From: HXMU1420-2 sp040830545
Lineage (GTDB): Bacteria > Pseudomonadota > Alphaproteobacteria > Rhodobacterales > Rhodobacteraceae
Length of the DNA: 56,265 bases
Direction: 5' to 3'
Assembly: GCA_040830545.1 (NCBI GenBank)
Contig: JBFOMB010000058.1
Location: forward strand, 1 to 56,265
Shown here: piece by piece, positions 17,501 to 25,009 of the stretch
How the letters are laid out: each line of letters begins with the position of its first letter
Numbering within the stretch: position 1 is the stretch's first letter
Program-made: the position numbers and the translations under genes
The notes under the pieces: model-generated
Seen by the model: only the letters and a program-made list of their open reading frames with translations
What the model was told of the DNA's origin: nothing
The model's database searches: none

Positions 17501-18007
17501 GGGATTGCCAGTCTGAACCGGGAAGGTCGCGAACGGCTGCTGACAGCGTTCGAGCAAGTGAACTCGAACTTCCGCATGCTGTTCACACATCTGTTTGGCG
17601 GGGGTGAGGCCAATCTGGTGATGGTGGAAAGCGATGATCCGCTGGAAGCCGGGCTAGAGATCATGTGTCAGCCGCCGGGCAAGAAGCTGTCAACGCTGTC
17701 CTTGCTGTCTGGTGGCGAACAGACGTTGACTGCGATGGCGCTGATCTTTGCTGTGTTCCTGGCGAACCCCGCGCCGATCTGTGTTCTGGACGAGGTCGAC
17801 GCGCCGCTGGATGATGCAAACGTCACCCGGTTCTGTGACCTACTGGATGAAATGTGCCGCCAGACCGAAACGCGGTTCCTGATCATTACACACCACGCAG
17901 TGACCATGGCACGGATGGACCGATTGTTCGGGGTAACGATGGCGGAGAAGGGCGTGAGTCAGTTGGTCTCGGTCGATTTGAAGAAAGCTGAAACGCTGGT
18001 GGCTTAG
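14552..18007 (+). CDS. smc: Chromosome partition protein SMC
   Basis: A 1151-residue SMC ATPase that organises and segregates the chromosome with ScpA and ScpB. The head starts with RFSKLRLTGFKSFVDPTDL and Walker A GPNGCGKSN at residues 31-39. Long coiled coils flank a hinge around residues 510-630. The C-terminal half-head has the signature LSGGEQTLTAMA near 1051 and Walker B VLDEVDAPLDDANV. The start is a TTG at 14552. The upstream open frame is not SMC-like, and family proteins begin at this residue. Coiled-coil segments are rich in Ala, Glu and Arg, as expected for a high-GC genome. Confidence 0.96.
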   Translation: MRFSKLRLTGFKSFVDPTDLIIADGLTGVVGPNGCGKSNLLEALRWVMGENRPTAMRGGGMEDVIFAGAASRPARNFAEVSVHIDNSDRLAPAGFNDNDALEIVRRITRDVGSAYKVNTKDVRARDVQMLFADASTGAHSPSLVRQGQIAELINAKPKARRRILEEAAGISGLYQRRHEAELKLKGAETNLARVDDVLEQLAAQLAQLARQARQASRYREIGTALRRAEEMLLYRRWKEADEARATAEAALRERTGEAARAEAAAVQSGKARVTAEEALPPLREEETIAAAILQRVKVERDTLSQEEDRAQQAIQTLTARIDQLGRDKAREETLNRDAGETIERLEWEARELEKAGEGHEDRLAEAAEAAREAAAVLQEREAQQAEATEDAARLSARHQSAQRLVDDNRKTLSRSEQEAEKAKATVAHSQTALTQAQTAFVAATEAEAKAQAEAVTAEEVLMRTDAERSDTQSLEAEARAQRSAAEGETNALQAEMTALAKLVARDTAESGQVLDLVRVKPGYEKALGAALADDLRAPVVQADGPSGWLELAEYSGDTGLPSGVVPLSLHVEVPEVLRRRIGQIGLVDADAGNGLQAALKPGQRLVSMEGDLWRWDGFRAWAEDAPSAAALRLEQLNRLEGLKQDLERVGARAEGAKQAHEALSRKLAVLTEADKQARADRRAADQAVAQAGRALSKAEADSNLARGRLETMQLAVSRHQEEASAARLQLREAEAALAGLGDLGSARERVEEFRMAVEAARITMMTRRSSHDELRREGEARTRRSQEVSKELSGWRHRLETAGKRIAELDERRTESEGELREAEAVPGDLAIRREALAASIAEAEVRQVNARDALAGGEAALREAAGAEREAERAASEAREVRAAAEARSEAAREQVLAAAERIAEERQATPNQLLNGLDADPADIPGVDALEAEINRHKRQRDALGAVNLRAEEDAKSVQEEHDTLSHEKADLEEAIRTLRSGIASLNREGRERLLTAFEQVNSNFRMLFTHLFGGGEANLVMVESDDPLEAGLEIMCQPPGKKLSTLSLLSGGEQTLTAMALIFAVFLANPAPICVLDEVDAPLDDANVTRFCDLLDEMCRQTETRFLIITHHAVTMARMDRLFGVTMAEKGVSQLVSVDLKKAETLVA

Positions 18008-18018
18008 GTGGGGCCAGG

Positions 18019-18066
18019 CTGGGGCGCTGCCCCCAGACCCCCGGCTTATTTCTGGAACAATGAAGG
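18019..18066. repeat. 3'-end repeat element, copy 1
   Basis: A hairpin (CTGGGG at 18019-18024 with CCCCAG at 18031-18036) is followed by a run of Cs and then TATTTCTGGAACAATGAAGG. The second part recurs, as TATTTGGGGAACAATGAAG, on the minus strand at 54613-54636, again after a hairpin. Similar sequences are common behind genes in Rhodobacteraceae, which suggests a mobile or terminator-like intergenic element. Confidence 0.55.
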
Positions 18067-18564
18067 TCAAGCCCGGATGTGGAGGGCCGTGCCGGGTGGT
18101 GCCATGCGGGCGATCCAGTGGATATGGGGGCGGGCGAAGGCAAGGCAGCCTTCGGTCGGGTAGCCGGGGCGACGCCATTGGTGCAGGAAGATGGCTGATC
18201 CCATATGGGGAATGGCTTTGGGCCAGTTCCAGTCGGTGGTCAGGATCACATCATAAAGTGGATCAGAGCGGTGCAGGGTTTCGTGACTGGCGGCGTAGGG
18301 TGCACGGACATGGGTGTTGTAGGCGAGGTCATCTGGTGCATCGGACCACAGGTCGTTGGGACCGATAGGGGTGGCCCAAGGTGTTGGCGCTTGCAGCCTG
18401 TCGGGGCGGTAGAAGAGGCCAGTGATGTGAAGGAGGCCGATGGGGGTGGCCCCGTCGCCTTCGCGTTTGTCGGCGGACGGGCCGCCGCGTCCGATGCTGC
18501 AGGGGAAGTGTCGGCCTCGAAAGCGCAGACCGCGCGGGGTCAGCACCATATCGGTGGGTTTCAC
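18067..18564 (-). CDS. L,D-transpeptidase (YkuD) family protein
   Basis: A 165-residue YkuD-domain protein. The catalytic motif is clear: His128 in GSAIFLHQW and Cys140 in YPTEGCLAF. The thiol enzyme family crosslinks peptidoglycan through L,D bonds or attaches lipoprotein to it. No signal peptide is evident, and the protein is shorter than the typical exported enzymes, as in the stand-alone YkuD proteins common in alphaproteobacteria. Its start overlaps the ribA stop by four bases (ATGA), so the two are translationally coupled. Confidence 0.88.
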   Translation of the reverse strand: MKPTDMVLTPRGLRFRGRHFPCSIGRGGPSADKREGDGATPIGLLHITGLFYRPDRLQAPTPWATPIGPNDLWSDAPDDLAYNTHVRAPYAASHETLHRSDPLYDVILTTDWNWPKAIPHMGSAIFLHQWRRPGYPTEGCLAFARPHIHWIARMAPPGTALHIRA

Positions 18565-19637
18565 AGCAGGTGGCCGGATTTCTTGGCTTTGGTTGCCAGA
18601 TAGGCTCGGTTGTGCGCGGTTTCGCCAACCTTGAGCGGCACACGTTCCGTCACGGTGATGCCCGTTTTCTCCATCATCGCGATCTTGGCCGGGTTGTTGG
18701 TCAGCAGGCGCGCTTGAGAGAATCCCATGGTTTTCAGGATGTCGGAGCCGAGCCGGAAGTCCCGCTCATCATCTTCAAAGCCGAGGCGATGATTGGCCTC
18801 GACCGTGTCGAAACCCTGATCCTGAAGTGAATAGGCACGCATCTTGTTTGCCAGCCCAATGCCGCGCCCTTCCTGATTGAGGTACAACAGCACGCCAGCG
18901 CCCTCTGACCCCATCTGTGCCAAGGCCGCGCGCAATTGTGGCCCGCAATCGCATTTCAGACTGCCCATGAGGTCGCCGGTGAAGCATGCGGAATGTAGCC
19001 GGGTCAGCACTGGCTGATCCCGGTCGGGGCGACCGATTTCGATGGCATAATGTTCTTCGCCACCGTCATCGGGGCGGAAGATGTGCAGACGACCGGCCTC
19101 GGACACTTCCAATGGCAGGCGAGCATGGATGACAGGGTTTAGCGGGTGATGGCGGGCGAGTTCGGCCATGACGTCGCTGAGGTCCAGTTCGGTCAGACCG
19201 CTCACGTCACTGGCGGCGGTGGCCAGAATTGCAGCAGGCAGCAGGCGCGCGGATTTCAGCAACTGGATCGCCGCGCGGTGCGGGTCGGCAGAACCGTCGC
19301 GCTGGGAAATCAGCGGGCCTTTCATCGGGTGGCGCAGATCGTCTGCCGGATCAGCCACAGCCTGCACCCAGGCCAGGCCGGCATCCGCTGGCAACAGCAG
19401 GCGGGCGATGTCCCCGTCATAGGCGCGCGCCTTTAGCGTTTCAGCCCGGCGAGACGTGACCGCAATGACCGTGTCTGACGCCTGCGCGCGGAGCACGGCC
19501 AACCGCTCGGGGCTGATTGTTTCGGCACTGGCGGCCAGGATCTTGACCGACGGAGTATTGAACACAATAGGCAGGCCCATACGCAGGTCGGACCGGGCGC
19601 GGGCCAGTCGTTCGGTGATATCTGGTGCGAGTGTCAT
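18561..19637 (-). CDS. ribA: GTP cyclohydrolase II with extra N-terminal domain
   Basis: A 358-residue protein. Residues 170-358 are GTP cyclohydrolase II, the first enzyme of riboflavin synthesis. The zinc cysteines are Cys218, Cys229 and Cys231 in HSACFTGDLMGSLKCDCG, and the catalytic region is NQEGRGIGLANKMRAY. The N-terminal 165 residues have the size and layout of the DHBP synthase (RibB) half of RibBA fusions, but I see none of the RibB acidic signature. It is probably a degenerate remnant. The enzyme is convergent with smc and divergent from the response regulator. Confidence 0.92.
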   Translation of the reverse strand: MTLAPDITERLARARSDLRMGLPIVFNTPSVKILAASAETISPERLAVLRAQASDTVIAVTSRRAETLKARAYDGDIARLLLPADAGLAWVQAVADPADDLRHPMKGPLISQRDGSADPHRAAIQLLKSARLLPAAILATAASDVSGLTELDLSDVMAELARHHPLNPVIHARLPLEVSEAGRLHIFRPDDGGEEHYAIEIGRPDRDQPVLTRLHSACFTGDLMGSLKCDCGPQLRAALAQMGSEGAGVLLYLNQEGRGIGLANKMRAYSLQDQGFDTVEANHRLGFEDDERDFRLGSDILKTMGFSQARLLTNNPAKIAMMEKTGITVTERVPLKVGETAHNRAYLATKAKKSGHLL

Positions 19638-19655
19638 AGTGTAACGTATCTAGGG

Positions 19656-19680
19656 ATTGTTTGCCGAAATGTGAAACAAT
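19656..19680. promoter_or_regulatory. Inverted repeat between ribA and the response regulator
   Basis: ATTGTTT at 19656-19662 and AAACAAT at 19674-19680 form a perfect seven-base inverted repeat with an 11-base spacer. It extends to about ten bases with one bulge (GGGA and TTCCC flanks). It lies 19 bases upstream of ribA and may be an operator for either divergent gene. Confidence 0.4.
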
Positions 19681-19777
19681 TCCCGCGTCAGGGACACGTC
19701 GGCGTGAGAGATTTGCAGCAAAGCTTGTCTCAATCACCATTCGGACGCATTTGCCCCTCAGCGAATGGAGGACAACG

Positions 19778-20464
19778 ATGGCCCAGCTGAAAAAGATCCT
19801 GTTGGTGGATGACGACGACGACCTGCGTGAAGCTCTGAGCGAACAGCTGGTCATGACCGAAGATTTTGACGTGTTCGAAGCCGGGGATGGTCAGCGGGCG
19901 ATGGAACGTGTGCGCGAGGCGCTGTATGATCTGATCATTCTTGACGTCGGCCTGCCGGACACGGATGGGCGCGAGCTGTGCCGCTTGATGCGCAAACAGG
20001 GGGTCAAATCCCCGGTACTGATGCTGACTGGACATGACAGCGACGCTGACACGATCCTTGGCCTGGACGCTGGTGCGAACGATTATGTGACCAAGCCGTT
20101 CAAGTTTCCGGTGCTTTTGGCTCGTATCCGCGCACAACTGCGTCAACACGAACAATCCGAGGACGCCGTATTCCAGTTGGGGCCGTACACGTTCAAGCCA
20201 TCGATGAAGATGCTGATCACCGAAGACGATCGCAAAATCCGGCTGACGGAAAAGGAAACCAACATTCTGAAATTCCTGTATCGCTCCACCGATGGCGTGG
20301 TCGCACGGGACGTTCTGCTGCACGAGGTGTGGGGATACAATGCAGGTGTCACCACGCATACGCTGGAAACGCATATCTACCGCCTGCGTCAGAAGATCGA
20401 GCCTGATCCGTCGAATGCGCGCCTGCTGGTGACCGAAAGCGGCGGCTATCGTCTGGTGGCGTGA
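19778..20464 (+). CDS. OmpR-type response regulator, possible CenR
   Basis: A 228-residue two-component regulator. The receiver domain has the acidic patch in LLVDDDDDLREAL, the phosphoacceptor Asp in LIILDVGLPDTDG and the conserved Lys in NDYVTKPFKF. The winged-helix DNA-binding domain includes LTEKETNILKFLYR and HTLETHIYRLRQKIEPDP. The start at 19778 (MAQLKK) has a GGAGGAC ribosome site. The sequence style recalls CenR, the essential envelope and division regulator of Rhodobacter and Caulobacter, but I cannot confirm orthology. No histidine kinase gene is adjacent, as expected if the partner is encoded elsewhere. A terminator follows. Confidence 0.88.
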   Translation: MAQLKKILLVDDDDDLREALSEQLVMTEDFDVFEAGDGQRAMERVREALYDLIILDVGLPDTDGRELCRLMRKQGVKSPVLMLTGHDSDADTILGLDAGANDYVTKPFKFPVLLARIRAQLRQHEQSEDAVFQLGPYTFKPSMKMLITEDDRKIRLTEKETNILKFLYRSTDGVVARDVLLHEVWGYNAGVTTHTLETHIYRLRQKIEPDPSNARLLVTESGGYRLVA

Positions 20465-20489
20465 CGCGGCGTCTGACCCCTTTTCTGGT

Positions 20490-20501
20490 GGTCAATTGAC
20501 C
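20490..20501. promoter_or_regulatory. 12-base perfect palindrome GGTCAATTGACC
   Basis: A gap-free palindrome 26 bases after the response regulator stop and before its terminator. It could be an uncharacterised protein-binding site; chance is not excluded. Confidence 0.25.
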
Positions 20502-20564
20502 CCATATAGAAGTCACGAGTTCCCGTGCATGTCCGGGTAACGACATGTTCCTCCCTGTTGGACT

Positions 20565-20592
20565 GGCCCGGCTCCGCGCCGGGCCTTTTTTT
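20565..20592 (+). terminator. Rho-independent terminator of the response regulator gene
   Basis: GGCCCGGC at 20565-20572 pairs with GCCGGGCC at 20578-20585 around a five-base loop and is followed directly by seven Ts. It ends the + strand transcript just before the convergent membrane protein gene. Confidence 0.9.
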
Positions 20593-20596
20593 GTTG

Positions 20597-21556
20597 TTAC
20601 TTTCCTTGACCGATCTTGCTTTTTGACAGATCGCGCAGGCGACTGAGGAATGCGGTGCGGGACAGGCCGATAAAAATACCGAACGCAAAGGCCACCAGAC
20701 CGTTTTCATCGATCTGCAGCGTGCTGATCCCGTTGAAGCCGGTATCCGATTCCGCACCGATTGAAATGATGACCAGCCCTGTTTGAAACATCACAAAGGC
20801 CGCTGCGCCGACGATGATGTCAAACAGCAGCGACAGCGCGGCGGCCTCGCCGCTGATGCTTTCATATTCGAAGTACTGCTCGACGTTGTCGATGCGTTCG
20901 CCAAAGGACATGGCGAAATACAGCAAACGTCCCATCAGTGTGCCCGCGATGATGAAAGCCAGCGCACTGAATTGGACAAGCGTTGCGGGAAGAACAACAG
21001 GCGGCGCGATCTTTGGCGGTATCAGCAGACCGATTGTCAGGGCCAGGAGCATCAGCAGGATAGTCGCGATCACTGGGGCACGCAGATTTCGGCGGTGGCG
21101 GGGTGTCACCACCCGACGGAAAAAATCGCGCCTTTGCTTGTCCACTTGTAATCCCGAGCGTTCGAAATCTGCCTGTTGTTTTTGCACCAGTACCGCAGAG
21201 AAGATGTGCGCGAGATCGGTCATGATTTCCTGCGCCGCTTCACCTTCCTTGTTTTGATAGAGCCCACCATTGGGACGGCCGAATTCACGGATGGTGTCGG
21301 CGGCATCAGAAACCTTCATGGCCAGATCATATTGTCGTGGGTCGGGTGGGGCGCCTGCAATGGCGTAGCCCCAATCCCAGATCTTACTGAAATCGGTCCC
21401 GTGCGCCCATTCTTTGCCATCAGCATCGCGGCTGGGGATCAGCAGGAATTGCTCCCCATCGGTCATGCCCCGGTCTTCGGCAGGCAGTTGGCTGAGTTGG
21501 GGTTGCTGTTCGGGCGGCGGGTTTTCCTGCAGCTCGGGTTTGGGGTCATCTGACAT
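20597..21556 (-). CDS. Conserved membrane protein of unknown function
   Basis: A 319-residue protein I do not recognise. A hydrophilic, proline-rich N-terminus is followed by a soluble region of about 130 residues and then four hydrophobic segments in the second half: VIATILLMLLALTIGLLI, LVQFSALAFIIAGTLMG, LLFDIIVGAAAFVMF and LVAFAFGIFIGLS. The tail is short and basic (RLRDLSKSKIGQGK). The start at 21556 (MSDDPKPE) was chosen because the upstream frame looks non-coding. It may form one transcript with the small gene upstream, 31 bases away on the same strand. Confidence 0.75.
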   Translation of the reverse strand: MSDDPKPELQENPPPEQQPQLSQLPAEDRGMTDGEQFLLIPSRDADGKEWAHGTDFSKIWDWGYAIAGAPPDPRQYDLAMKVSDAADTIREFGRPNGGLYQNKEGEAAQEIMTDLAHIFSAVLVQKQQADFERSGLQVDKQRRDFFRRVVTPRHRRNLRAPVIATILLMLLALTIGLLIPPKIAPPVVLPATLVQFSALAFIIAGTLMGRLLYFAMSFGERIDNVEQYFEYESISGEAAALSLLFDIIVGAAAFVMFQTGLVIISIGAESDTGFNGISTLQIDENGLVAFAFGIFIGLSRTAFLSRLRDLSKSKIGQGK

Positions 21557-21587
21557 AAGGATACCGGTTACATGATCAAAAATGGGT

Positions 21588-21833
21588 TTAGTCGAATGGA
21601 CGTCCACAGCATGGGCAGGTCTTCTTGCTGGCGACAATCCGCATCGGGCTGATGTGTTCCAGTTCTACGCCCAGCTCCGTCTTCTGATCCGGGGTAATGC
21701 GGTTTTCCAAAACCTCCCCGATCAATTGCAATTCGCTGATCAGGTCGGTCACCTCGGGATCGTTGTCGCCAATCAGGCCCTGCGTGTCCGAAATGTCGCC
21801 ATAGAGCCCGGCCAATTTTGGAGTCAATTTCAT
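21588..21833 (-). CDS. Small protein with C-terminal CPCC motif
   Basis: An 81-residue protein starting MKLTPKLAGLYGD, preceded by a CGGAGG ribosome site. It is mostly helical and acidic and ends in KKTCPCCGRPFD. A single Cys-x-x-Cys pair at the C-terminus could bind zinc as half of a site in a dimer, or be redox active. I do not recognise the family. It is divergent from xthA and upstream of the membrane protein gene. Confidence 0.7.
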   Translation of the reverse strand: MKLTPKLAGLYGDISDTQGLIGDNDPEVTDLISELQLIGEVLENRITPDQKTELGVELEHISPMRIVASKKTCPCCGRPFD

Positions 21834-21974
21834 TGCTGAACCTCCGTTGGTTGTGGAATGGCCCAAATCCTACCTCAAAACGCGCTTTCCACCGATACCG
21901 GAATACCTGCGCTGCCGGTTGCGTTGCCTGACGTGGTGCCGGATAAGTGGTCTGTTCGTATTCGGAGCTGTGCC

Positions 21975-22763
21975 ATGTCCTTTACCCTTGCCACCTGGAA
22001 CATCAATTCTGTCAGGTTGAGAGAACCTATTGTTCTCAAGCTGTTGCAGGAAGAAGGACCGGACGTGCTTTGCCTGCAGGAAACCAAGTCACCGGTTGAG
22101 AAAATCCCGACCGAAGGCTTTGCTGAACTGGGCTACACGCACATGATCGCGCGGGGGCAAAAGGGCTATAACGGCGTCGCAATTCTGTCGAAGCTGCCGA
22201 TTCGCGATGTCGGGGACAAGGATTTTGCGAGCCTGGGACATGCGCGCCATGTGGCGGGTGAACTGGAGAATGGTGTCGTCATCCACAACTTCTACGTTCC
22301 GGCGGGCGGGGACGTACCGGACCGGGAAAAGAACGAGAAATTTGGCCAGAAACTCGACTACCTGACCGAAATGCGGGATTGGTTCCATGAGGATCGGCCC
22401 GAACGGGCGATCCTTGTCGGTGATCTGAACATCGCCCCGCGCGAGGACGACGTGTGGAGCCACAAGCAACTGCTCAAGGTGGTCAGCCACACCCCGATCG
22501 AGGTGGAGCATCTGGCCGAAACACAGAATGCCGGGGATTGGGTCGATATCACCCGGCAGGATATTCCTGAAGGCACGCTTTATAGTTGGTGGAGCTACCG
22601 TGCGCGCGACTGGTCCGCAGCGGACAAGGGGCGTAGGCTGGACCACATCTGGGCGACTTCCGACATTTCGGCTTCGGGCCATTCCAGCCGGGTCTTGCGG
22701 GATGCGCGCGGGTGGGAGAAACCCAGCGATCATGCTCCGGTTTTCGCGACTTTTGACCTATAG
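21975..22763 (+). CDS. xthA: Exodeoxyribonuclease III
   Basis: A 262-residue AP endonuclease and 3'-5' exonuclease for base excision repair. The family motifs are in order: TWNINSVRLR, CLQETKSP with the metal Glu, GYNGVAIL, GDLNIAPREDD and DHAPV with the catalytic His near the end. The start MSFTLATW at 21975 matches the family. The length is close to that of E. coli ExoIII (268). It is a single gene, convergent with the small secreted protein gene nine bases after its stop. Confidence 0.95.
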   Translation: MSFTLATWNINSVRLREPIVLKLLQEEGPDVLCLQETKSPVEKIPTEGFAELGYTHMIARGQKGYNGVAILSKLPIRDVGDKDFASLGHARHVAGELENGVVIHNFYVPAGGDVPDREKNEKFGQKLDYLTEMRDWFHEDRPERAILVGDLNIAPREDDVWSHKQLLKVVSHTPIEVEHLAETQNAGDWVDITRQDIPEGTLYSWWSYRARDWSAADKGRRLDHIWATSDISASGHSSRVLRDARGWEKPSDHAPVFATFDL

Positions 22764-22772
22764 CCGTTTTGG

Positions 22773-23087
22773 TCAGAAATCGAACGCCTGACCGTCGTCG
22801 ATCAGTTGCTGTAGCGTTTTGCCATCACACAGCGCCTTTGCGCCGCCGATGGGTGTGCCTTCTGGATCGAAAATGACAGTCACGGCCAACCTGCCTATCG
22901 AGTGATAGATCACTTTCCCGTCGTCGATCACGCTGCTGACGATCAGCACGATCAAACCTCCGGGCCGGTCGGGTAGCGGTTCCAGCGTGCATTTGATGCC
23001 ATCTGGAACAGGTTCCCAGATGGTCCCGGCCTGAGCAACCGACCCGGCCAACAATGTGATCAGCAGTGCAATTGGTTTCAGTTGCAT
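22773..23087 (-). CDS. Small secreted protein of unknown function
   Basis: A 104-residue protein with a clear Sec signal peptide (MQLKPIALLITLLAGSVAQA, cleavage after AQA). The mature part has two cysteines and segments GLIVLIVSSVIDDGKVIYH and FDPEGTPIGGAKALCDGKTL. I do not recognise the family. A GGGAGGGG site precedes the ATG. It is the last gene of a possible pyk-membrane protein-secreted protein transcript. Confidence 0.75.
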   Translation of the reverse strand: MQLKPIALLITLLAGSVAQAGTIWEPVPDGIKCTLEPLPDRPGGLIVLIVSSVIDDGKVIYHSIGRLAVTVIFDPEGTPIGGAKALCDGKTLQQLIDDGQAFDF

Positions 23088-23152
23088 GACCCCTCCCGCA
23101 ACAGCTTCAGGAAACACAAACCAACTCAAATACCGGGATCGCGCCCGTTCAC

Positions 23153-23377
23153 CTAACGCACGAACGGCGCAATAACATTCACGAATGCTTCGGGCACCTG
23201 TTCCAGAGTGTACCCGCCAGGTTTCGTGCTGATTGCGTAGAGGATCAAACCGCCCGCAATCAGGATCGTGACCATCGACGCACGGGGGGATCGTCCGTCC
23301 CCAAGGGCCGAGATGATTGACGGAATTGAGAACCCGGCGACAATGATACCCAGTACAAGCGCGAGATCGGCGTCCAT
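23153..23377 (-). CDS. Small two-helix membrane protein
   Basis: A 74-residue protein starting MDADLALVLG. It has two hydrophobic segments, ALVLGIIVAGFSIPSIISAL and MVTILIAGGLILYAIS, and a short tail. An AGGGAAAG site precedes the ATG. The function is unknown. It lies 68 bases downstream of pyk on the same strand and may share its transcript. Confidence 0.7.
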   Translation of the reverse strand: MDADLALVLGIIVAGFSIPSIISALGDGRSPRASMVTILIAGGLILYAISTKPGGYTLEQVPEAFVNVIAPFVR

Positions 23378-23445
23378 GTCCACTTTCCCTGATCCAGCCC
23401 AAAAACCTGTTTCGGCCAATAGGCCGCACACAACATATAGATAGG

Positions 23446-24891
23446 CTACTCTGGATCGGTGCGGAAAATCAAACGTTCGTCGCAGGGGGCAACGCGCAGG
23501 ATGTTGGTGGTGCCGGGTACGTTGAATGGGACGCCTGCGGTGACAACCAACTGATCGTTTTCGTCGGCAAAACCCTTGGCGCGGGCGGCTCGCGCAGCGG
23601 CGACCACGGCAGATTTGAACCTGTTCAGTTCCTCGGTCATCACGCAGTTACAACCCCAGCTGAGGCTCAAACGCCGCGCCGTGCCCCGTTTCGACGTCAT
23701 GGCGATGATCGGCACGCCCGGTCGTTCGCGGGCAGTCAGCAATGCGGTTGTCCCGCTTTCGGTGAAGCAGCAGATCACCCTGATGTCGGTCTTTTCCGCG
23801 ATTTCACGCGCAGCGGCAACGATCCCGTCTGCGACGGTTGTCCCCTGAGAGTGGCGCGAAGATGCGATGATCTGGGCATATGTCGGGTCGGTTTCGACCT
23901 CGCTGGCGACCTGGTCCATCGTTTGCACCGCTTCGACCGGGTATTGCCCTGCGGCGGATTCCGCACTCAGCATGATGGCATCTGTGCCCTCATAAATGGC
24001 AGTGGCCACGTCGGAGACTTCGGCGCGGGTCGGCATCGGGCTTTCGATCATGCTTTCCAACATCTGCGTCGCCACGATCACTGGTTTCGCAGCGGCTCGG
24101 CAGGCCCGGACCAGTCGTTTCTGGATTGGCGGCACTGCGCTGACAGGCAGTTCCACGCCCAAATCGCCACGCGCGACCATGATCCCGTCCGACACGGCAA
24201 GGATGTCGTCAAATCGTTTCACGGCAGAGGGTTTTTCGATCTTTGACAGGATCGCTGCGCGTCCAGCGGCCAGCCCTCGGGCTTCTTCCACGTCTTCGGG
24301 CCGCTGAACAAAGCTCAACGCCAGCCAGTCCACGCCCAACTGGCAGACAAATTCCAAATCCGCGCGGTCCTTTTCGCTGAGCGCGGCCAGCGGTAGCACC
24401 ACATCAGGAACGTTCACGCCCTTGCGGTTGGAAATCGTGCCACCGGTGACCACAGTGCAGCGCGCGTGATGGTTGGCGCACTCTTCGACCCGTAGCCGGA
24501 TTTTTCCGTCATTGACCAGCAAGGTTGCACCGGGCTCAAGTGCCTCGAAAATCTCGGGATGAGGCAGACAGACACGGGATACATCACCGGGTGTTTCGTC
24601 CAGATCCAGCGTGAAGGATGCACCTTCAATCAGTTCCTCTGCCTCGTTGGCAAAGGTTCCGACGCGCAGCTTCGGCCCCTGCAGATCGGCGAGAATGGCA
24701 ATCGGACTGTCCAGGTCTTTTTCAATCTGGCGAATGATCCGGTGCTTTTCGCGGATTTCGTCATGGCTGCCGTGGCTCATGTTCAGGCGGAATACGTCCG
24801 CACCGGCCACGTGCAGGTCACGGATCATGTCATAAGTCGCGGACGCTGGACCAAGGGTTGCCACGATTTTCACGTTTCGCTGTCGTCTCAT
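23446..24891 (-). CDS. pyk: Pyruvate kinase
   Basis: A 481-residue glycolytic enzyme that converts phosphoenolpyruvate and ADP to pyruvate and ATP. Visible motifs are NVKIVATLGPAS at the start, the substrate loop RLNMSHGSHD, and ILSKIEKPSAV with the catalytic Lys, then GIMVARGDLGVELP and MLESMIESPMPTRAE. The allosteric C-terminal domain follows. I start at the ATG at 24889-24891; the long upstream extension would overlap the divergent gene and resembles nothing. The neighbouring divergent amidohydrolase-like and DUF1244 genes occur near pyk in other alphaproteobacteria as I recall. Confidence 0.96.
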   Translation of the reverse strand: MRRQRNVKIVATLGPASATYDMIRDLHVAGADVFRLNMSHGSHDEIREKHRIIRQIEKDLDSPIAILADLQGPKLRVGTFANEAEELIEGASFTLDLDETPGDVSRVCLPHPEIFEALEPGATLLVNDGKIRLRVEECANHHARCTVVTGGTISNRKGVNVPDVVLPLAALSEKDRADLEFVCQLGVDWLALSFVQRPEDVEEARGLAAGRAAILSKIEKPSAVKRFDDILAVSDGIMVARGDLGVELPVSAVPPIQKRLVRACRAAAKPVIVATQMLESMIESPMPTRAEVSDVATAIYEGTDAIMLSAESAAGQYPVEAVQTMDQVASEVETDPTYAQIIASSRHSQGTTVADGIVAAAREIAEKTDIRVICCFTESGTTALLTARERPGVPIIAMTSKRGTARRLSLSWGCNCVMTEELNRFKSAVVAAARAARAKGFADENDQLVVTAGVPFNVPGTTNILRVAPCDERLIFRTDPE

Positions 24892-25009
24892 GTCCTGCTT
24901 TCCTGACTGGTTCGGGGCGACTGTTACCGCAAACATTGCAAAAGGTCTATCGCCCCATTTCCTTTCTTTCGGAACGACCCTATTGCTGGCGTGACGAGGT
25001 GACAGGCCC

